Source: Pseudomonas massiliensis (GTDB lineage Bacteria; Pseudomonadota; Gammaproteobacteria; Pseudomonadales; Pseudomonadaceae). Taken from it: a stretch of 64,000 nt of DNA. Location of the stretch: contig NZ_CCYK01000006.1 in assembly GCF_000826105.1 (NCBI RefSeq), positions 62,001 to 126,000 of the forward strand, read 5' to 3'. The notes beneath the pieces are model-generated. The model ran no database searches, was not told the origin of the DNA, and was given only the letters and a program-made list of their open reading frames with translations. Both the position numbers and the translations under genes were made by a program. This document shows, in pieces, positions 29,871-38,565 of this stretch. The number at the start of each line of letters is the position of its first letter. Position 1 is the first letter of the stretch.

Positions 29871-30479
29871 ATGGATGTGCAAGAGACGTACGAAAGCTTA
29901 TTGAAAGGTTATCAGCAAATTGTCTTCGACGACCTGACTCCCAAACTTGCTCTTTACCATTCATTATGTAAGAAATACGAAGAGAACAACGAGGTCTTTC
30001 TCGACAAAGCCGGCATCCTCGTATACGCAATACAGTCACTAGAAGTCGACACCCTTTTGCTCATGGCAAAACTACTGGACGGCAACCGATCCGACAGAAA
30101 CATTATTAAATTTATTAATTTTAGTGACAGCAACCGCCTAGCGATAAAGTGGAAAACCGGAAACATTCCGGCAGAGTTAACAACGAAACACAATGAGCTT
30201 ATCACTGAAAAACAAGAGATCATAAAGCGGATCACTGTACGCCGGGATAAATTCTTAGCGCATTCCGATAAGCAATATTTTCTGAACAGGGATAAACTGG
30301 ACGAAGATTACCCTGTAAGCATCTATGAACTGATAGGTGTTGTTCAGTGTTTTCAGAAGATACTAACTGACCACAGCTTTGGACTGATGAGCGGTGGACG
30401 AGTATCATACGAGGACTTCTTCTACATCGAAGTGGATAATTTGTTGAACAAAATCATGTACCCAGAGCATTTTATGTGA
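29871..30479 (+). CDS. HEPN domain protein, AbiU2-like
   Basis: Protein of 202 residues, clearly lower in GC than its surroundings, a sign of recent transfer. The HEPN RNase signature R-x(4-6)-H is present as RRDKFLAHSDKQYF (Arg125 and His131) within a long four-helix bundle. The phrase RRDKFLAHSD is close to that of the HEPN_AbiU2 family, which is linked to abortive phage infection. No membrane helix is seen. It is not paired with an obvious nucleotidyltransferase antitoxin. The start ATG at 29871 has AAGG about eight bases upstream. AbiU2-type function is inferred from the motif. Confidence 0.7.
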   Translation: MDVQETYESLLKGYQQIVFDDLTPKLALYHSLCKKYEENNEVFLDKAGILVYAIQSLEVDTLLLMAKLLDGNRSDRNIIKFINFSDSNRLAIKWKTGNIPAELTTKHNELITEKQEIIKRITVRRDKFLAHSDKQYFLNRDKLDEDYPVSIYELIGVVQCFQKILTDHSFGLMSGGRVSYEDFFYIEVDNLLNKIMYPEHFM

Positions 30480-30896
30480 CCTTGCTCAAGCCCTGACGAA
30501 ACTCCTTGATTTTCTGCCATCTAGGCTGCAAGGCCGCCGCCCCCCAGACGGCCATAGTAGGCCGTTCTTCCGGGGCACCTATCGCTGTTTTCCACCGGTC
30601 GCAACCCCTTAAAAGCCTTCAAGTCAGGCGAGTGGAGTTGCACATCCACCAAATAACACCTCGAAGCAAAGCCCCTGGTCAGTCAGCTCCTGCCGCTGCC
30701 AGTCCTCCAGTCCTTCCAAATAGGGGTCTAGGCGGCTGATTTCACGAACGCCCCTTTTTCATCGTCACACCAGCAGAAGCCAGGAGTGAGGTTAGTAGCA
30801 ACTGCAACGACAGGAGTTGCAACGCCCCCACACAAAACCGGAAGCTTGAGTGAGTCCTGGCCCCTCGGCTAGGACAGCCTTCCAACAGGAGTTGCT
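30480..30896. other. Intergenic region of the island
   Basis: This 417-base stretch lacks an intact gene. On the minus strand it holds a broken small frame (30624-30762, listed separately). Near its right end, GCAACT at 30798 pairs with AGTTGC at 30815, inside a local GTTGCAAC-rich patch just upstream of the 30897 gene, and could be a regulatory hairpin. Nothing else stands out. Confidence 0.4.
30624..30762 (-). pseudogene. Possible small gene with one-base frameshift
   Basis: Reading leftwards from the ATG at 30762, the frame stops after six codons. Dropping one A from the run of five A directly after the ATG gives a 45-codon frame (MKRGVREISRLDPYLEGLED and on to the TGA at 30624). The composition looks protein-like, but I recognise no family and see no strong ribosome site, so it may be chance. 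Confidence 0.25.
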
Positions 30897-31358
30897 ATGA
30901 CCCATATCCGATTCATTCCCAGTCAACCTACACGTTTCCCACACACGAACGAAGCCCTGTTCGCCATTGCCATATGGCCAGTGCTGTTCGCGGTCGGCTG
31001 CTGGCAAACGCCACAGATCGCCCAGTTCCTGAACGGTCAAGGGCTTGAAATCAGTACGCTGCAGGTCTTTCTGGCAGGCTTGGGGGCCTACCTATTTTTG
31101 CTCGGCAAGCACCGGGTATTGAACCGCCGCTATTTCGAGCGCCACGCAGTCGATATTGCCTGGCATCGTCGGCTGTGCGAGGTTGATCAGGAGATGGTTG
31201 CCGCAGGCCAGGCTGGTACCGATACGCATAAGGCCTTAATGAGCGAGATAGCGCAGCTTCGCAAGGAGCTGGGTTTCCTGATCGACGCGGACAACTTCTA
31301 CCGCAAGCTGAAAATCTTGATCGATGTGATGAGCTGGCTGCGCAGTAAGCTCAAATAA
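30897..31358 (+). CDS. Small two-helix membrane protein with C-terminal coiled coil
   Basis: Protein of 153 residues. Two transmembrane helices are evident (about 20-38, LFAIAIWPVLFAVGCW, and about 52-72, LQVFLAGLGAYLFLLG). A basic loop (KHRVLNRRYFERH) and a cytosolic amphipathic helix rich in Leu, Lys and Glu follow (AQLRKELGFLIDADNFYRKL). CAGGAG sits six bases before the ATG. I do not recognise the family. It lies 89 bases upstream of a HEPN-like gene on the same strand, so a membrane-effector plus RNase pairing is possible, but this is only positional. Confidence 0.65.
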   Translation: MTHIRFIPSQPTRFPHTNEALFAIAIWPVLFAVGCWQTPQIAQFLNGQGLEISTLQVFLAGLGAYLFLLGKHRVLNRRYFERHAVDIAWHRRLCEVDQEMVAAGQAGTDTHKALMSEIAQLRKELGFLIDADNFYRKLKILIDVMSWLRSKLK

Positions 31359-31447
31359 CTCCCGTCGTCCGCCGGCAATACACAGTCCGAGCTCGCAGCA
31401 CCGAACCCGGCTTCTACCGTACCTGATCAGGCAGTTGAAATACGACC

Positions 31448-31972
31448 ATGACAACCGAGCTTAACATTCACAGCATCAGAGGGCTCACCCGTCTCGCGCT
31501 ACCTGCTGACGATGGATACATTTACCGACTGGGTGTCGCGCTGTATGGTTTCGCTTCGCTGAGCAGCTTCATGGCCGAGGTCGCCCACCATATGGATCCG
31601 TGCGTAGATCGTACGGAGCTTCAAGCGAAAACCGGCGGCCACATATTAGACGGTTTCCGCGCTAGCCTTAAAAAAGCCAAAAAAACACTGCCGGCGGTGG
31701 GGCCCATTGGCAGGGTCGCCGCCGACATGTTCCAGGCGCTGAACACCAGGCGATCAGACATCGTGCATGCCTACCCCATCACCGACGATGCCAACCAGCA
31801 AATACTGCACCGTCGACTGGACGAGAAAAATCGATACTTCGACGTCACAAATGAACTCTTGGACAAGTTCATCAGCAAGCTTCATGAGGTGAGTCTCAAG
31901 CTCTACCAAATTCGCGCTATCGTGAAGCCGGAGCTCGGTGATCATCGAGAGGAGCTGAGCGAAAGTCGCTAG
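31448..31972 (+). CDS. HEPN-like protein with RxxxxH motif
   Basis: Protein of 174 residues predicted to be helical. Near its middle is LNTRRSDIVHAYPIT, in which Arg102 and His107 have the R-x4-H spacing of HEPN ribonucleases. The preceding residues (MFQALN) and the following helix fit the usual context. No other domain is seen. It may be a toxin-like or structural HEPN protein. The IS3 element inserted 20 bases after its stop, leaving the gene intact. Family membership is inferred from one motif. Confidence 0.6.
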   Translation: MTTELNIHSIRGLTRLALPADDGYIYRLGVALYGFASLSSFMAEVAHHMDPCVDRTELQAKTGGHILDGFRASLKKAKKTLPAVGPIGRVAADMFQALNTRRSDIVHAYPITDDANQQILHRRLDEKNRYFDVTNELLDKFISKLHEVSLKLYQIRAIVKPELGDHREELSESR

Positions 31973-32055
31973 GGAATGCAGTCGGTTGCCATGAACGAGC
32001 CCCATGAAAGACAGGACACCGTTCCCCCCTTAAGATAAGGGATAGGCAAACGGGT

Positions 32056-32462
32056 ATGTTTATGACTAACAGCAACGATAAGGGTGGTGAGCTGCTCGGC
32101 CATGAACGCCGTCGCCGCTGGAGCACCGACCAGAAGCTGGCCATGGTTCGCGAGAGCCTTGAGCCCGGACAAAGCGTTTCCGTGGTGGCCCGGCGCAACG
32201 GCATCAACGCCAACCAGCTGTTCCTGTGGCGCAAGCTGTACCAGGATGGAAGCCTGTCGGCGGTCAGTGCTGGTGAGGCCGTGGTACCGGCATCTGAACT
32301 GAACGATGCGCTCAAGCAGATCCGCGAATTGCAACGCATGCTAGGCAAGAAAACGATGGAAGCGGAAGTCCTCAAAGAGGCCGTGGAGATCGCTCGCTCG
32401 CGAAAATGGATTGCGCACTCACCCTTGTTGCCGGGGAGGCCCGGTAAGGGGACGACCAGTGA
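32056..32462 (+). pseudogene. IS3-family orfA (helix-turn-helix protein), frame disrupted
   Basis: Encodes the DNA-binding first protein of an IS3-family transposase. It shows [20 protein letters not shown], then the helix-turn-helix [19 protein letters not shown] and a leucine-zipper-like segment [20 protein letters not shown]. The expected stop (TGA at 32460, overlapping the GTG of orfB) is out of frame. There appear to be about 14 extra bases around 32437-32450 (a GC-rich partial repeat), so the frame runs on to 32811 with non-homologous residues. Confidence 0.75.
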
Positions 32463-33296
32463 AACTGGTCAGCAAATGTCTCGGTGTGTCGCGCTCGCAA
32501 TTAACGGTTCGAATCAAGCAATCGGTATCGCCCAAGGCACGGCGCCGCCGGCTCGTGAACGATACAGAATTGGTCGCAGAGATCAAGCAACAGGTCAGCG
32601 AGTTGCCGAGCTATGGTTACCGTCGCGTCTGGGGTTTGCTGCGCCGCGAGCGGGAAGTCCAGTCGCTGGCCCCGATCAATGTGAAGCGGGTTTATCGAGT
32701 GATGCGCGACCACAACCTGCTGTTGGCGCGACGCATCAAGCAACCGGGCGTACCACGCCGCCACGAGGGCCGCATCGCCGTTACCACCAGCGATACCCGC
32801 TGGTGCTCTGATGGCTTCGAGTTCCGCTGCGACGATGGTGCAAAGTTGAGCGTGACTTTTGCCCTGGACTGCTGCGACCGATGAAGCCATCGGCTGGGTT
32901 GCCAGCCCGACAGGCTACAGCGGCGATGACATTCGAGACTTGATGTTGGAAAGCGTGGAGAAGCGTTTTGGCAATCTACTACCGAGCACGCCAGTGCAAT
33001 GGTTGAGTGATAACGGCTCGGCCTATGTCGCCGAGCAGACGCGTCTGTTTGCTCGCCAGATCGGCTTGCAGCCGGTGACTACACCGGTGCGCAGTCCGCA
33101 GAGCAACGGCATGGCAGAGAGCTTCGTGAAGACGATCAAGCGTGATTACGTGGCGCACATACCCAAACCGGATCGAGAAACGGCGCTGCGCAATCTGACG
33201 ATTGCCTTCGAACATTACAACGAGCAGCATCCGCACAGCGCTCTGAAATATCGGTCGCCGAGAGAATTTAGGCGCTTGGCAGCAGCATCAATTTAA
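32459..33296 (+). pseudogene. IS3-family orfB (DDE transposase), one-base frameshift
   Basis: DDE integrase-type transposase. The N-terminal part has [15 protein letters not shown] and [14 protein letters not shown] (first catalytic Asp region). The frame stops at TGA after FALDCCDR (about 32884). It resumes in another frame with [20 protein letters not shown], then WLSDNGSAY (second Asp) and [19 protein letters not shown] (catalytic Glu). Removing a single T near 32881 restores one continuous protein of about 278 residues. Either the element is dead or this is a sequencing error. Confidence 0.85.
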
Positions 33297-33333
33297 CGGG
33301 GAATTGGTGTCCGGTTTGGTAGGGGCAAGTCCA

Positions 33334-33840
33334 TGCCATAACCTGCCCCAACACCACCTACCTGCTGCAGCGGTAGGTGTGGACTGACGTAGCTGCAACC
33401 TGGCAATGAAGAGATGAGAATGGGCGGTGCAGCTACCACCTAGGTACGTTCAAATTAACGGCGCGGAAGGGATCGCATGTGCATGCACACGGTCTCCCAC
33501 TGCCCGAACCGGAACCGGTTGTACTGGCGAACCAGGACAACTTTTCCATGATTGTTCATGGCGTATTCTCCATCTGATCTCAGCGGGCCGCTGATAGCCT
33601 TTACATCACGTGCAAAGCGAGCAGATGAATGACAGGCAGGAAGGACAGTCCTTGGTGGTAGCTGCAGGCGCAATGCTATCAGTGCAACCTCGGCCTGGAA
33701 AGCCAAGCGAAAGGGTAAAACGATGCACTCTCGGCGCATTCTCAGCAAATGAGCCCTTGGATCAGCTGTCGATCTAAAAAAACCGCTGCAAGGGGCCACG
33801 CACGTCGTTCCCATGCCCTAGATCAGGATGCATGCGAGCG
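33334..33840. other. Intergenic region between the IS element and the AAA_13 gene
   Basis: About 500 bases with no convincing long gene. It contains a small minus-strand frame (33455-33559, listed separately). Near the left end, CACCTACCTGCTGCAGCGGTAGGTG forms an imperfect stem (CACCTACC/GGTAGGTG, about 33354-33379). Otherwise I see nothing. Confidence 0.35.
33455..33559 (-). CDS. Possible 34-residue basic protein
   Basis: Short minus-strand frame starting MNNHGKVVLVRQYNRFRFGQ and ending MRSLPRR. GGAG lies about eight bases before its ATG. The Arg/Tyr-rich sequence is reminiscent of small conserved hypothetical proteins in pseudomonad accessory regions, but I cannot name it. The longer frame extending to 33814 is not supported. 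Confidence 0.4.
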   Translation of the reverse strand: MNNHGKVVLVRQYNRFRFGQWETVCMHMRSLPRR

Positions 33841-36042
33841 CTACCCCATCATCTTGTCGTAATGCTCCTGAAATTCCGTTCTGACAAAAACCTGGCGGAA
33901 GCGCTCGATGTACACCGCCGGATCGATCTCACCAAAATCGGTGATGTTCACAGCATCAGCATGGGACTCGCGGTTGATGTAGCGGTACAACGAGCGGAAC
34001 TGGGGATCTTCATCGCTCAGGTCTTCGAGCGCTTTGGCGAGCCTGTCCTGGCGGTGCACGAACGTGAAGTAGTACTCCAGGATATTTCGCATCATGTTCG
34101 GGATGACGGTGGCCGATGTGCGTCCACTCAAGGCGTCCTTGATGGCCTGCCAGAAAGCCTGGTAGTCGTTCTGGATCTCCTTGGGTTGCATCGCGACCAC
34201 TGCGCTGAAATCGGACTTGGTGATTCGGAATAGGGCCAACTGGCCTTCCTGCTGACCACCGCTCCCCCGGCCACGCCCTCCGTCTTCATTCATGAGCTTG
34301 ACCATCTCGTGAAAGAAAAACAGGTTGTGGGTCAGGATGATCACCTGCTTGAAGCGGGTACTCGGGCTAATCACATGGCGCTTGATCAGGGAGGCAATGT
34401 CATACACGTAATTGTGGGACAAGCTTGAGATAGGATCATCGATCACGATGATGCGGTCGCTGATCAACCTTCCCGCAGTCGCGTTCAGCTCCCCATTACA
34501 GACTTCCAGAAAGTACAAAAAGGAGATGAGCGTTTTCTCACCCTCACTCAACGTCTCGAAGACACCCGCGCGTTGCTCGGGGCGCTGCAACCTGTATTGA
34601 GGGACATCTGCTTCCTCCTTGGTCAGCTCAAAACCTTTGAGGCCGAGGACGCGCAACCAGCGGTTGATGCTTTCAACCGACTGGTCAATATTCGTTATGG
34701 CTGCCCTGGAATGGTCGATGATTTCGCGTTGAGCCCTGGCCTTGACCCGTAGCGCCTCAATGGTGTCCCTGGCTTTTTGCTGAGCCTCGGCAAGTTCCTG
34801 ATCCACTTGAGCATAATGATCCAGCAATGCACCAGCTGAAGTTCTGAGCACGCTCCAGAATCGATCCTTGATCCGGGCCAGATGAACCTGCTTGTTTTTG
34901 ACCTTGAGGTTGAAGGCGTCGATTTTTTCCTGTTCGACCGCAATGCACTCATTCAAGGCTTCAAACAACCCTGCGCTGGACTCAAGCTCAACCACGATCG
35001 ACGGGCTAGCTATCTTTTTCTCGATAGTCTGAATGTTGCGCTGAAGCGCTGCAGTTAGGTTTGAGATGGCCAGTTGAAACGAAGGTTGCTGATAGCTCGG
35101 ACTACGCAGGCGCTGCAGCGTTTGCTCAACAGCTCCGACGTAACGGCGTTGCAGGTTCGTTAGGTCACGTATGCGCTGTTCGTAGGTCTTATCGAAGATC
35201 TTAGCAATCTCGCCATGAAAACCTTCCGGTAACGGCTGCTGACAGAAGGGGCATAAATCATCGTCTATGGGGGGGAATGTCAGCGCATGCTGAACCCAGT
35301 CCGAATGGCCGAGCGCGTGGATGAGACCTGCCAAGTAGGAGTTGTCTGTGCCCGTGATGATCTCCCTGAAAATAGGGTTGGGCTCAAGCTCGGAGCTTGG
35401 GAATCCGACAAGCGAAATAGAGGGCAACTGCGCGTCCGTTGCCGCCTGAAGCTCAGTGGCCTCCGCCATCAATTCGGCAGTGGTAACAATATCCGACACT
35501 TCAGAGGTGGCCTGGATCCTATCCAGCAGGCGCTCTTTGGTGTTCACACCTTGAAGGCAGTAAGCCAAGGGCGAGCCATCGAATGGTGTTTTGAGCTTCC
35601 ACAGGCCGTCTTTCAATGCCTGCTTCTCAGTGTCTCGGGCCGCCTTACTCGCCTTGCCCTTGGCCATCTCCTCTTCTTGCTGGGTCGACAGCAACTTGAT
35701 TTCGGCCTGCGCAGCATTCAGAGCATTCTCGGCCTCGATGTTGCCTGCGTTGAGTGTAAACACCCCGGGCTGCGCTACGTCTTCATGGAAATTCATCTCC
35801 ATGAAGGTGTGGTTGTAGACCAGAATTTCGCGTTCGGGGTCAGCAGGCGCCATGCTGCAACTCTGGTAGCACGCCTTGCCTGGCATTTGCAGGTAGTTGC
35901 CAATCGTGCTCTTACCGGTGCCATTTTGCCCATAAAGCATGCTCACACGCTTTAGAGGGCCGATGAGGGTCGGGGCGTTAGGCGAATAGCTTGATACGCC
36001 GCGTATGAGCAGATTCTCAATCACAAGGGCTGTCCGTGGCAC
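33841..36042 (-). CDS. AAA_13 family ATPase, RloC/PrrC-like (putative phage-defence protein)
   Basis: SMC-like ATPase of 733 residues. Walker A is GQNGTGKST (38-46). Long coiled coils run over about 105-205 and 280-460, with a CPFC motif (Cys264, Cys267) between them, like the zinc hook of RloC. The ABC signature is LSEGEKT (498-504), Walker B IIVIDD (531-536) and the H-loop THN (571-573). The C-terminal part (about 620-733) contains RNILEYYF and YRYINRESHADA, as in other AAA_13 proteins including anticodon nucleases. I cannot confirm the PrrC-type catalytic triad. It starts with GTG at 36042 and a weak ribosome site; a second GTG six codons in is possible. It is alone on the minus strand with no type I restriction genes beside it. 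Confidence 0.8.
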   Translation of the reverse strand: MPRTALVIENLLIRGVSSYSPNAPTLIGPLKRVSMLYGQNGTGKSTIGNYLQMPGKACYQSCSMAPADPEREILVYNHTFMEMNFHEDVAQPGVFTLNAGNIEAENALNAAQAEIKLLSTQQEEEMAKGKASKAARDTEKQALKDGLWKLKTPFDGSPLAYCLQGVNTKERLLDRIQATSEVSDIVTTAELMAEATELQAATDAQLPSISLVGFPSSELEPNPIFREIITGTDNSYLAGLIHALGHSDWVQHALTFPPIDDDLCPFCQQPLPEGFHGEIAKIFDKTYEQRIRDLTNLQRRYVGAVEQTLQRLRSPSYQQPSFQLAISNLTAALQRNIQTIEKKIASPSIVVELESSAGLFEALNECIAVEQEKIDAFNLKVKNKQVHLARIKDRFWSVLRTSAGALLDHYAQVDQELAEAQQKARDTIEALRVKARAQREIIDHSRAAITNIDQSVESINRWLRVLGLKGFELTKEEADVPQYRLQRPEQRAGVFETLSEGEKTLISFLYFLEVCNGELNATAGRLISDRIIVIDDPISSLSHNYVYDIASLIKRHVISPSTRFKQVIILTHNLFFFHEMVKLMNEDGGRGRGSGGQQEGQLALFRITKSDFSAVVAMQPKEIQNDYQAFWQAIKDALSGRTSATVIPNMMRNILEYYFTFVHRQDRLAKALEDLSDEDPQFRSLYRYINRESHADAVNITDFGEIDPAVYIERFRQVFVRTEFQEHYDKMMG

Positions 36043-36207
36043 GCAGAGATTCCGAGATTAAGCCCTCTGCCAAAAATTGCAATGTGCCATCACAGAACTC
36101 TTCCTGTCACCAGAACGGCCAACTCATACCAGTCCGATGCCGTTGGCGTATGCTAGGGCGCGCAAAGCCCTGCTTGACCAACGCACCCAGCAATTTAAGG
36201 GATCAGG

Positions 36208-36297
36208 ATGATGCAGCCCCCTCTTCGGGAACAGGACAAAACTCAGCTGTGGCTCAACCAGTTCGATAAGCGGCCTGAATCGCCCCTGGTTTCATAG
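36208..36297 (+). pseudogene. 5' remnant of a gene cut by the IS3 element
   Basis: A good start (AGGGATCAGG then ATGATG) opens a frame reading MMQPPLREQDKTQLWLNQFD before entering the IS left end at 36276 and stopping 22 bases inside it. The protein-like start with its own ribosome site suggests a truncated gene. The rest is not found past the right end of the element. The family is unknown; the WLNQFD phrase only loosely recalls phosphoribosyltransferase-like accessory proteins. Confidence 0.45.
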
Positions 36298-36337
36298 ACA
36301 CCTCCAAGCCTCATAATGAGGTCCAAAAGGAGGCGCC

Positions 36338-36616
36338 ATGAGTCGTCAGCGTTATACCGAAGAATTCAAGATCGAAGCGGTCAAGCAAGTGACCGAGAAA
36401 GGCAGACCTGTCGCCGATGTGGCCCAGCGCCTAGGCATGTCCGTTCACAGCCTCTACGCCTGGATCAAGCGCTATAGCAAGCCCCAGGAGCAGCGTCAGC
36501 AAAACGATGACCAGCAAGCCGAGCTGCGTCAGCTTCGCGCTGAACTCGAGCGCGTGACCGAAGAGCGAGATATCTTAAAAAAGGCCGCCGCGTACTTTGC
36601 CAAGGAGTGCGGCTGA
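36338..36616 (+). CDS. IS3-group transposase orfA
   Basis: Protein of 92 residues: helix-turn-helix (KIEAVKQVTEKGRPVADVAQ, then MSVHSLYAWIKRY) and a leucine-zipper tail (ELRQLRAELERVTEERDILK). A slippery A6G at 36577-36583 near its end is the usual -1 frameshift signal for making the OrfAB transposase in this group. The ribosome site AGGAGG lies seven bases before the ATG. Intact. Confidence 0.9.
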   Translation: MSRQRYTEEFKIEAVKQVTEKGRPVADVAQRLGMSVHSLYAWIKRYSKPQEQRQQNDDQQAELRQLRAELERVTEERDILKKAAAYFAKECG

Positions 36617-37192
36617 AGTACGCCTTCATCAAGAAGCACTCGATTGATTACCCAGTTCGGCGCCTTTGCCAAGCCCTCAGGGTGCACCCCAGCGGCTACT
36701 ACGCCTGGCTGGCCGAGCCTCAATCTGCCCCGCGAAAAGGAAGATCAGCGCCTGCTTGGCTTGATCAAACATGCTTGGCTGGAAAGCGGAGGCGTGTACG
36801 GCTACCGCAAAATTCACGATGACCTGCGTGAGCTGGGAGAGGCCTGTGGGCGAAATCGGGTCGGGCGCTTGATGCAGGCGCAGGGGCTGCGTTCGCAAAC
36901 GGGCTATCGACGGCGCCCAGGGTTTTACGGCGGAAAACAAACAGTAGCCTCGCCCAACCACCTTGCGCGGCAGTTCAAGGTCAGTGAGCCGAATAAGGTC
37001 TGGGTAACCGATATCACCTATGTCCGCAGCTATGAAGGCTGGCTGTACCTGGCAGTCGTGCTGGATCTGTTCTCCCGCCAAGTGATTGGTTGGTCAATGA
37101 AGCCCAGGATGTGCAGTGACCTGGCGATCGACGCGATGTTGATGGCCGTTTGGCGACGCAAGCCTCAGCAGCAAGTGATGATTCACTCAGAT

Positions 37193-37479
37193 AGTAAGAA
37201 TGTCATGGCCAGTGTTTCCGGATGGTCTGACTCACACAGCGATGGACCAATGATGGATGATCTGGTCGTGAAGTGTCTCGGCTGGTCTGACCCACACTCT
37301 GATCGACTCTGTGTCTTTCCTTGGATCTGTCGGCCAACCGGGAACACTGCACGTTGAGGTGACCGCCTCGCCGATACGTGTGACTCAAGAAGGGCCTGAC
37401 GCCACGTCACTTTACTGTCTTGTCCAGGTATTCGGTTCGAGCGAATCAATCTGTGACTACAGAACCGGAGCGACCAACC
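37193..37479 (+). ncRNA. Putative IS110 bridge RNA region
   Basis: The non-coding left end has two imperfect direct repeats 60 bases apart: GGATGGTCTGACTCACAC at 37220 and GGCTGGTCTGACCCACAC at 37280, both preceded by AGTGT. A duplicated stem-loop in this position is what a bridge RNA with target- and donor-binding loops would show. Bridge RNAs are known from IS110-type left ends; the structure here is inferred by eye and the RNA ends are unknown. Confidence 0.45.
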
Positions 37480-38565
37480 ATGGGCGACGTCAAGACCGGC
37501 AATACTTCGACGAAAATCGTAGGCGGTGTGGATACCCACAAAGATCTGCACGTGGCCGCAGTTGTGGACGAACAGGATCGTATCCTGGCCAGTGAAAGCT
37601 TTGCCACCACCCGTCAAGGTTACAAGCAAATGCTGACGTGGATGCGCTCGTTTGGTGAGCTGACGCGCGTTGGCATCGAATGTACCGGAACGTACGGCGC
37701 CGGCCTGCTGCGCTACCTGGAGCAGGCCGGCATCACTGTTCTCGAAGTGACCGCGCCTGATAAAAGCGATAGGCGTAAACGCGGCAAAGACGACACATTG
37801 GATGCCGGGAATGCTGCACATGCGGCCTTTGCAGGTATTCGTACGGTGACTCCCAAAAAGCGAGATGGAATGGTCGAATCGCTGCGTGTGCTCAAGGTTT
37901 GCCGCAAGACCGCCATACAAGCTCGCCGCGTTGCGTTGCAACTCATCCAGAACATCATTGTCAGCGCACCTGATGAGGTTCGTGAGCCGCTACGCAAACT
38001 GACGCGTATGCAATTAATCCGCACACTGGCAGCCTGGCGTCCAGATTTATCAAGCTATCGTCAGGTTGCACCTGCCTATCGGATCGCTTTAAAGACGCTG
38101 GGTCGACGTTATCTTGAATTGCATGACGAGATCGCAGACCTGGATGTGATGATTGCTGGCTTGGTTGACGAGCTCGCACCAGAGTTGGTTTCCCGCAATG
38201 CCATTGGTTACGAGACAGCTGCCCAGCTTCTGTTGACGGCGGGGGACAACAGCGATCGTTTTCGCTCAGAGTCAAGCTTCGCGGCCCTTTGTGGCGTGAG
38301 TCCGGTCCAGGCCTCTTCAGGAAAGGTAACGCGACACCGTTTGAATCGAGGTGGTGACCGTGCCGCGAACAGTCCTTTGCATATCATCGCCATAGGACGT
38401 ATTCGGACAGACGCCCGTACGCAGGCTTATGTCAGCCGACGTATCGCTGAAGGGCATTCGAAGCGGGAGGTTATCTGGTGCCTCAAGCGCTACATTGCGC
38501 GCGAGGTGTACGACATCATCCAAAGGCGCAATTGCATCATCAATCAAAACGCGATATCCACTTGA
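37480..38565 (+). CDS. IS110-family transposase (DEDD recombinase)
   Basis: Recombinase of 361 residues. The RuvC-like DEDD domain shows GGVDTHKDLHVAAVV (first Asp), VGIECTGTYGAG (Glu) and RGKDDTLDAGNAA (final Asp pair). The C-terminal Transposase_20 domain shows IGYETAAQLLLTAGDN and SFAALCGVSPVQASSGKVTR with the candidate catalytic serine. CCGGAG sits ten bases before the ATG at 37480; a frame extending to 37420 is not needed. Apparently intact, so the element may be active. Confidence 0.93.
   Translation: MGDVKTGNTSTKIVGGVDTHKDLHVAAVVDEQDRILASESFATTRQGYKQMLTWMRSFGELTRVGIECTGTYGAGLLRYLEQAGITVLEVTAPDKSDRRKRGKDDTLDAGNAAHAAFAGIRTVTPKKRDGMVESLRVLKVCRKTAIQARRVALQLIQNIIVSAPDEVREPLRKLTRMQLIRTLAAWRPDLSSYRQVAPAYRIALKTLGRRYLELHDEIADLDVMIAGLVDELAPELVSRNAIGYETAAQLLLTAGDNSDRFRSESSFAALCGVSPVQASSGKVTRHRLNRGGDRAANSPLHIIAIGRIRTDARTQAYVSRRIAEGHSKREVIWCLKRYIAREVYDIIQRRNCIINQNAIST

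Larger units (their letters stand above)
31992..33333 (+). mobile_element. IS3-family insertion sequence (IS2-like group), 1342 bp, with 5-bp target duplication
   Basis: The left end TGAACGAGCCCCATGAAAGA and the inverted right end TGGACTTGCCCCTACCAAAC are imperfect terminal repeats that realign well over CGGACACC further in. The pentamer TGCCA flanks both sides (31987-31991 and 33334-33338), the duplication expected for this group. Inside are orfA and orfB, both disrupted by indels. Confidence 0.88.

Noticed and set aside
33455..33814. A 119-residue minus-strand protein
   Set aside because: Only the last 34 codons have a ribosome site and a protein-like sequence; the upstream part looks random.
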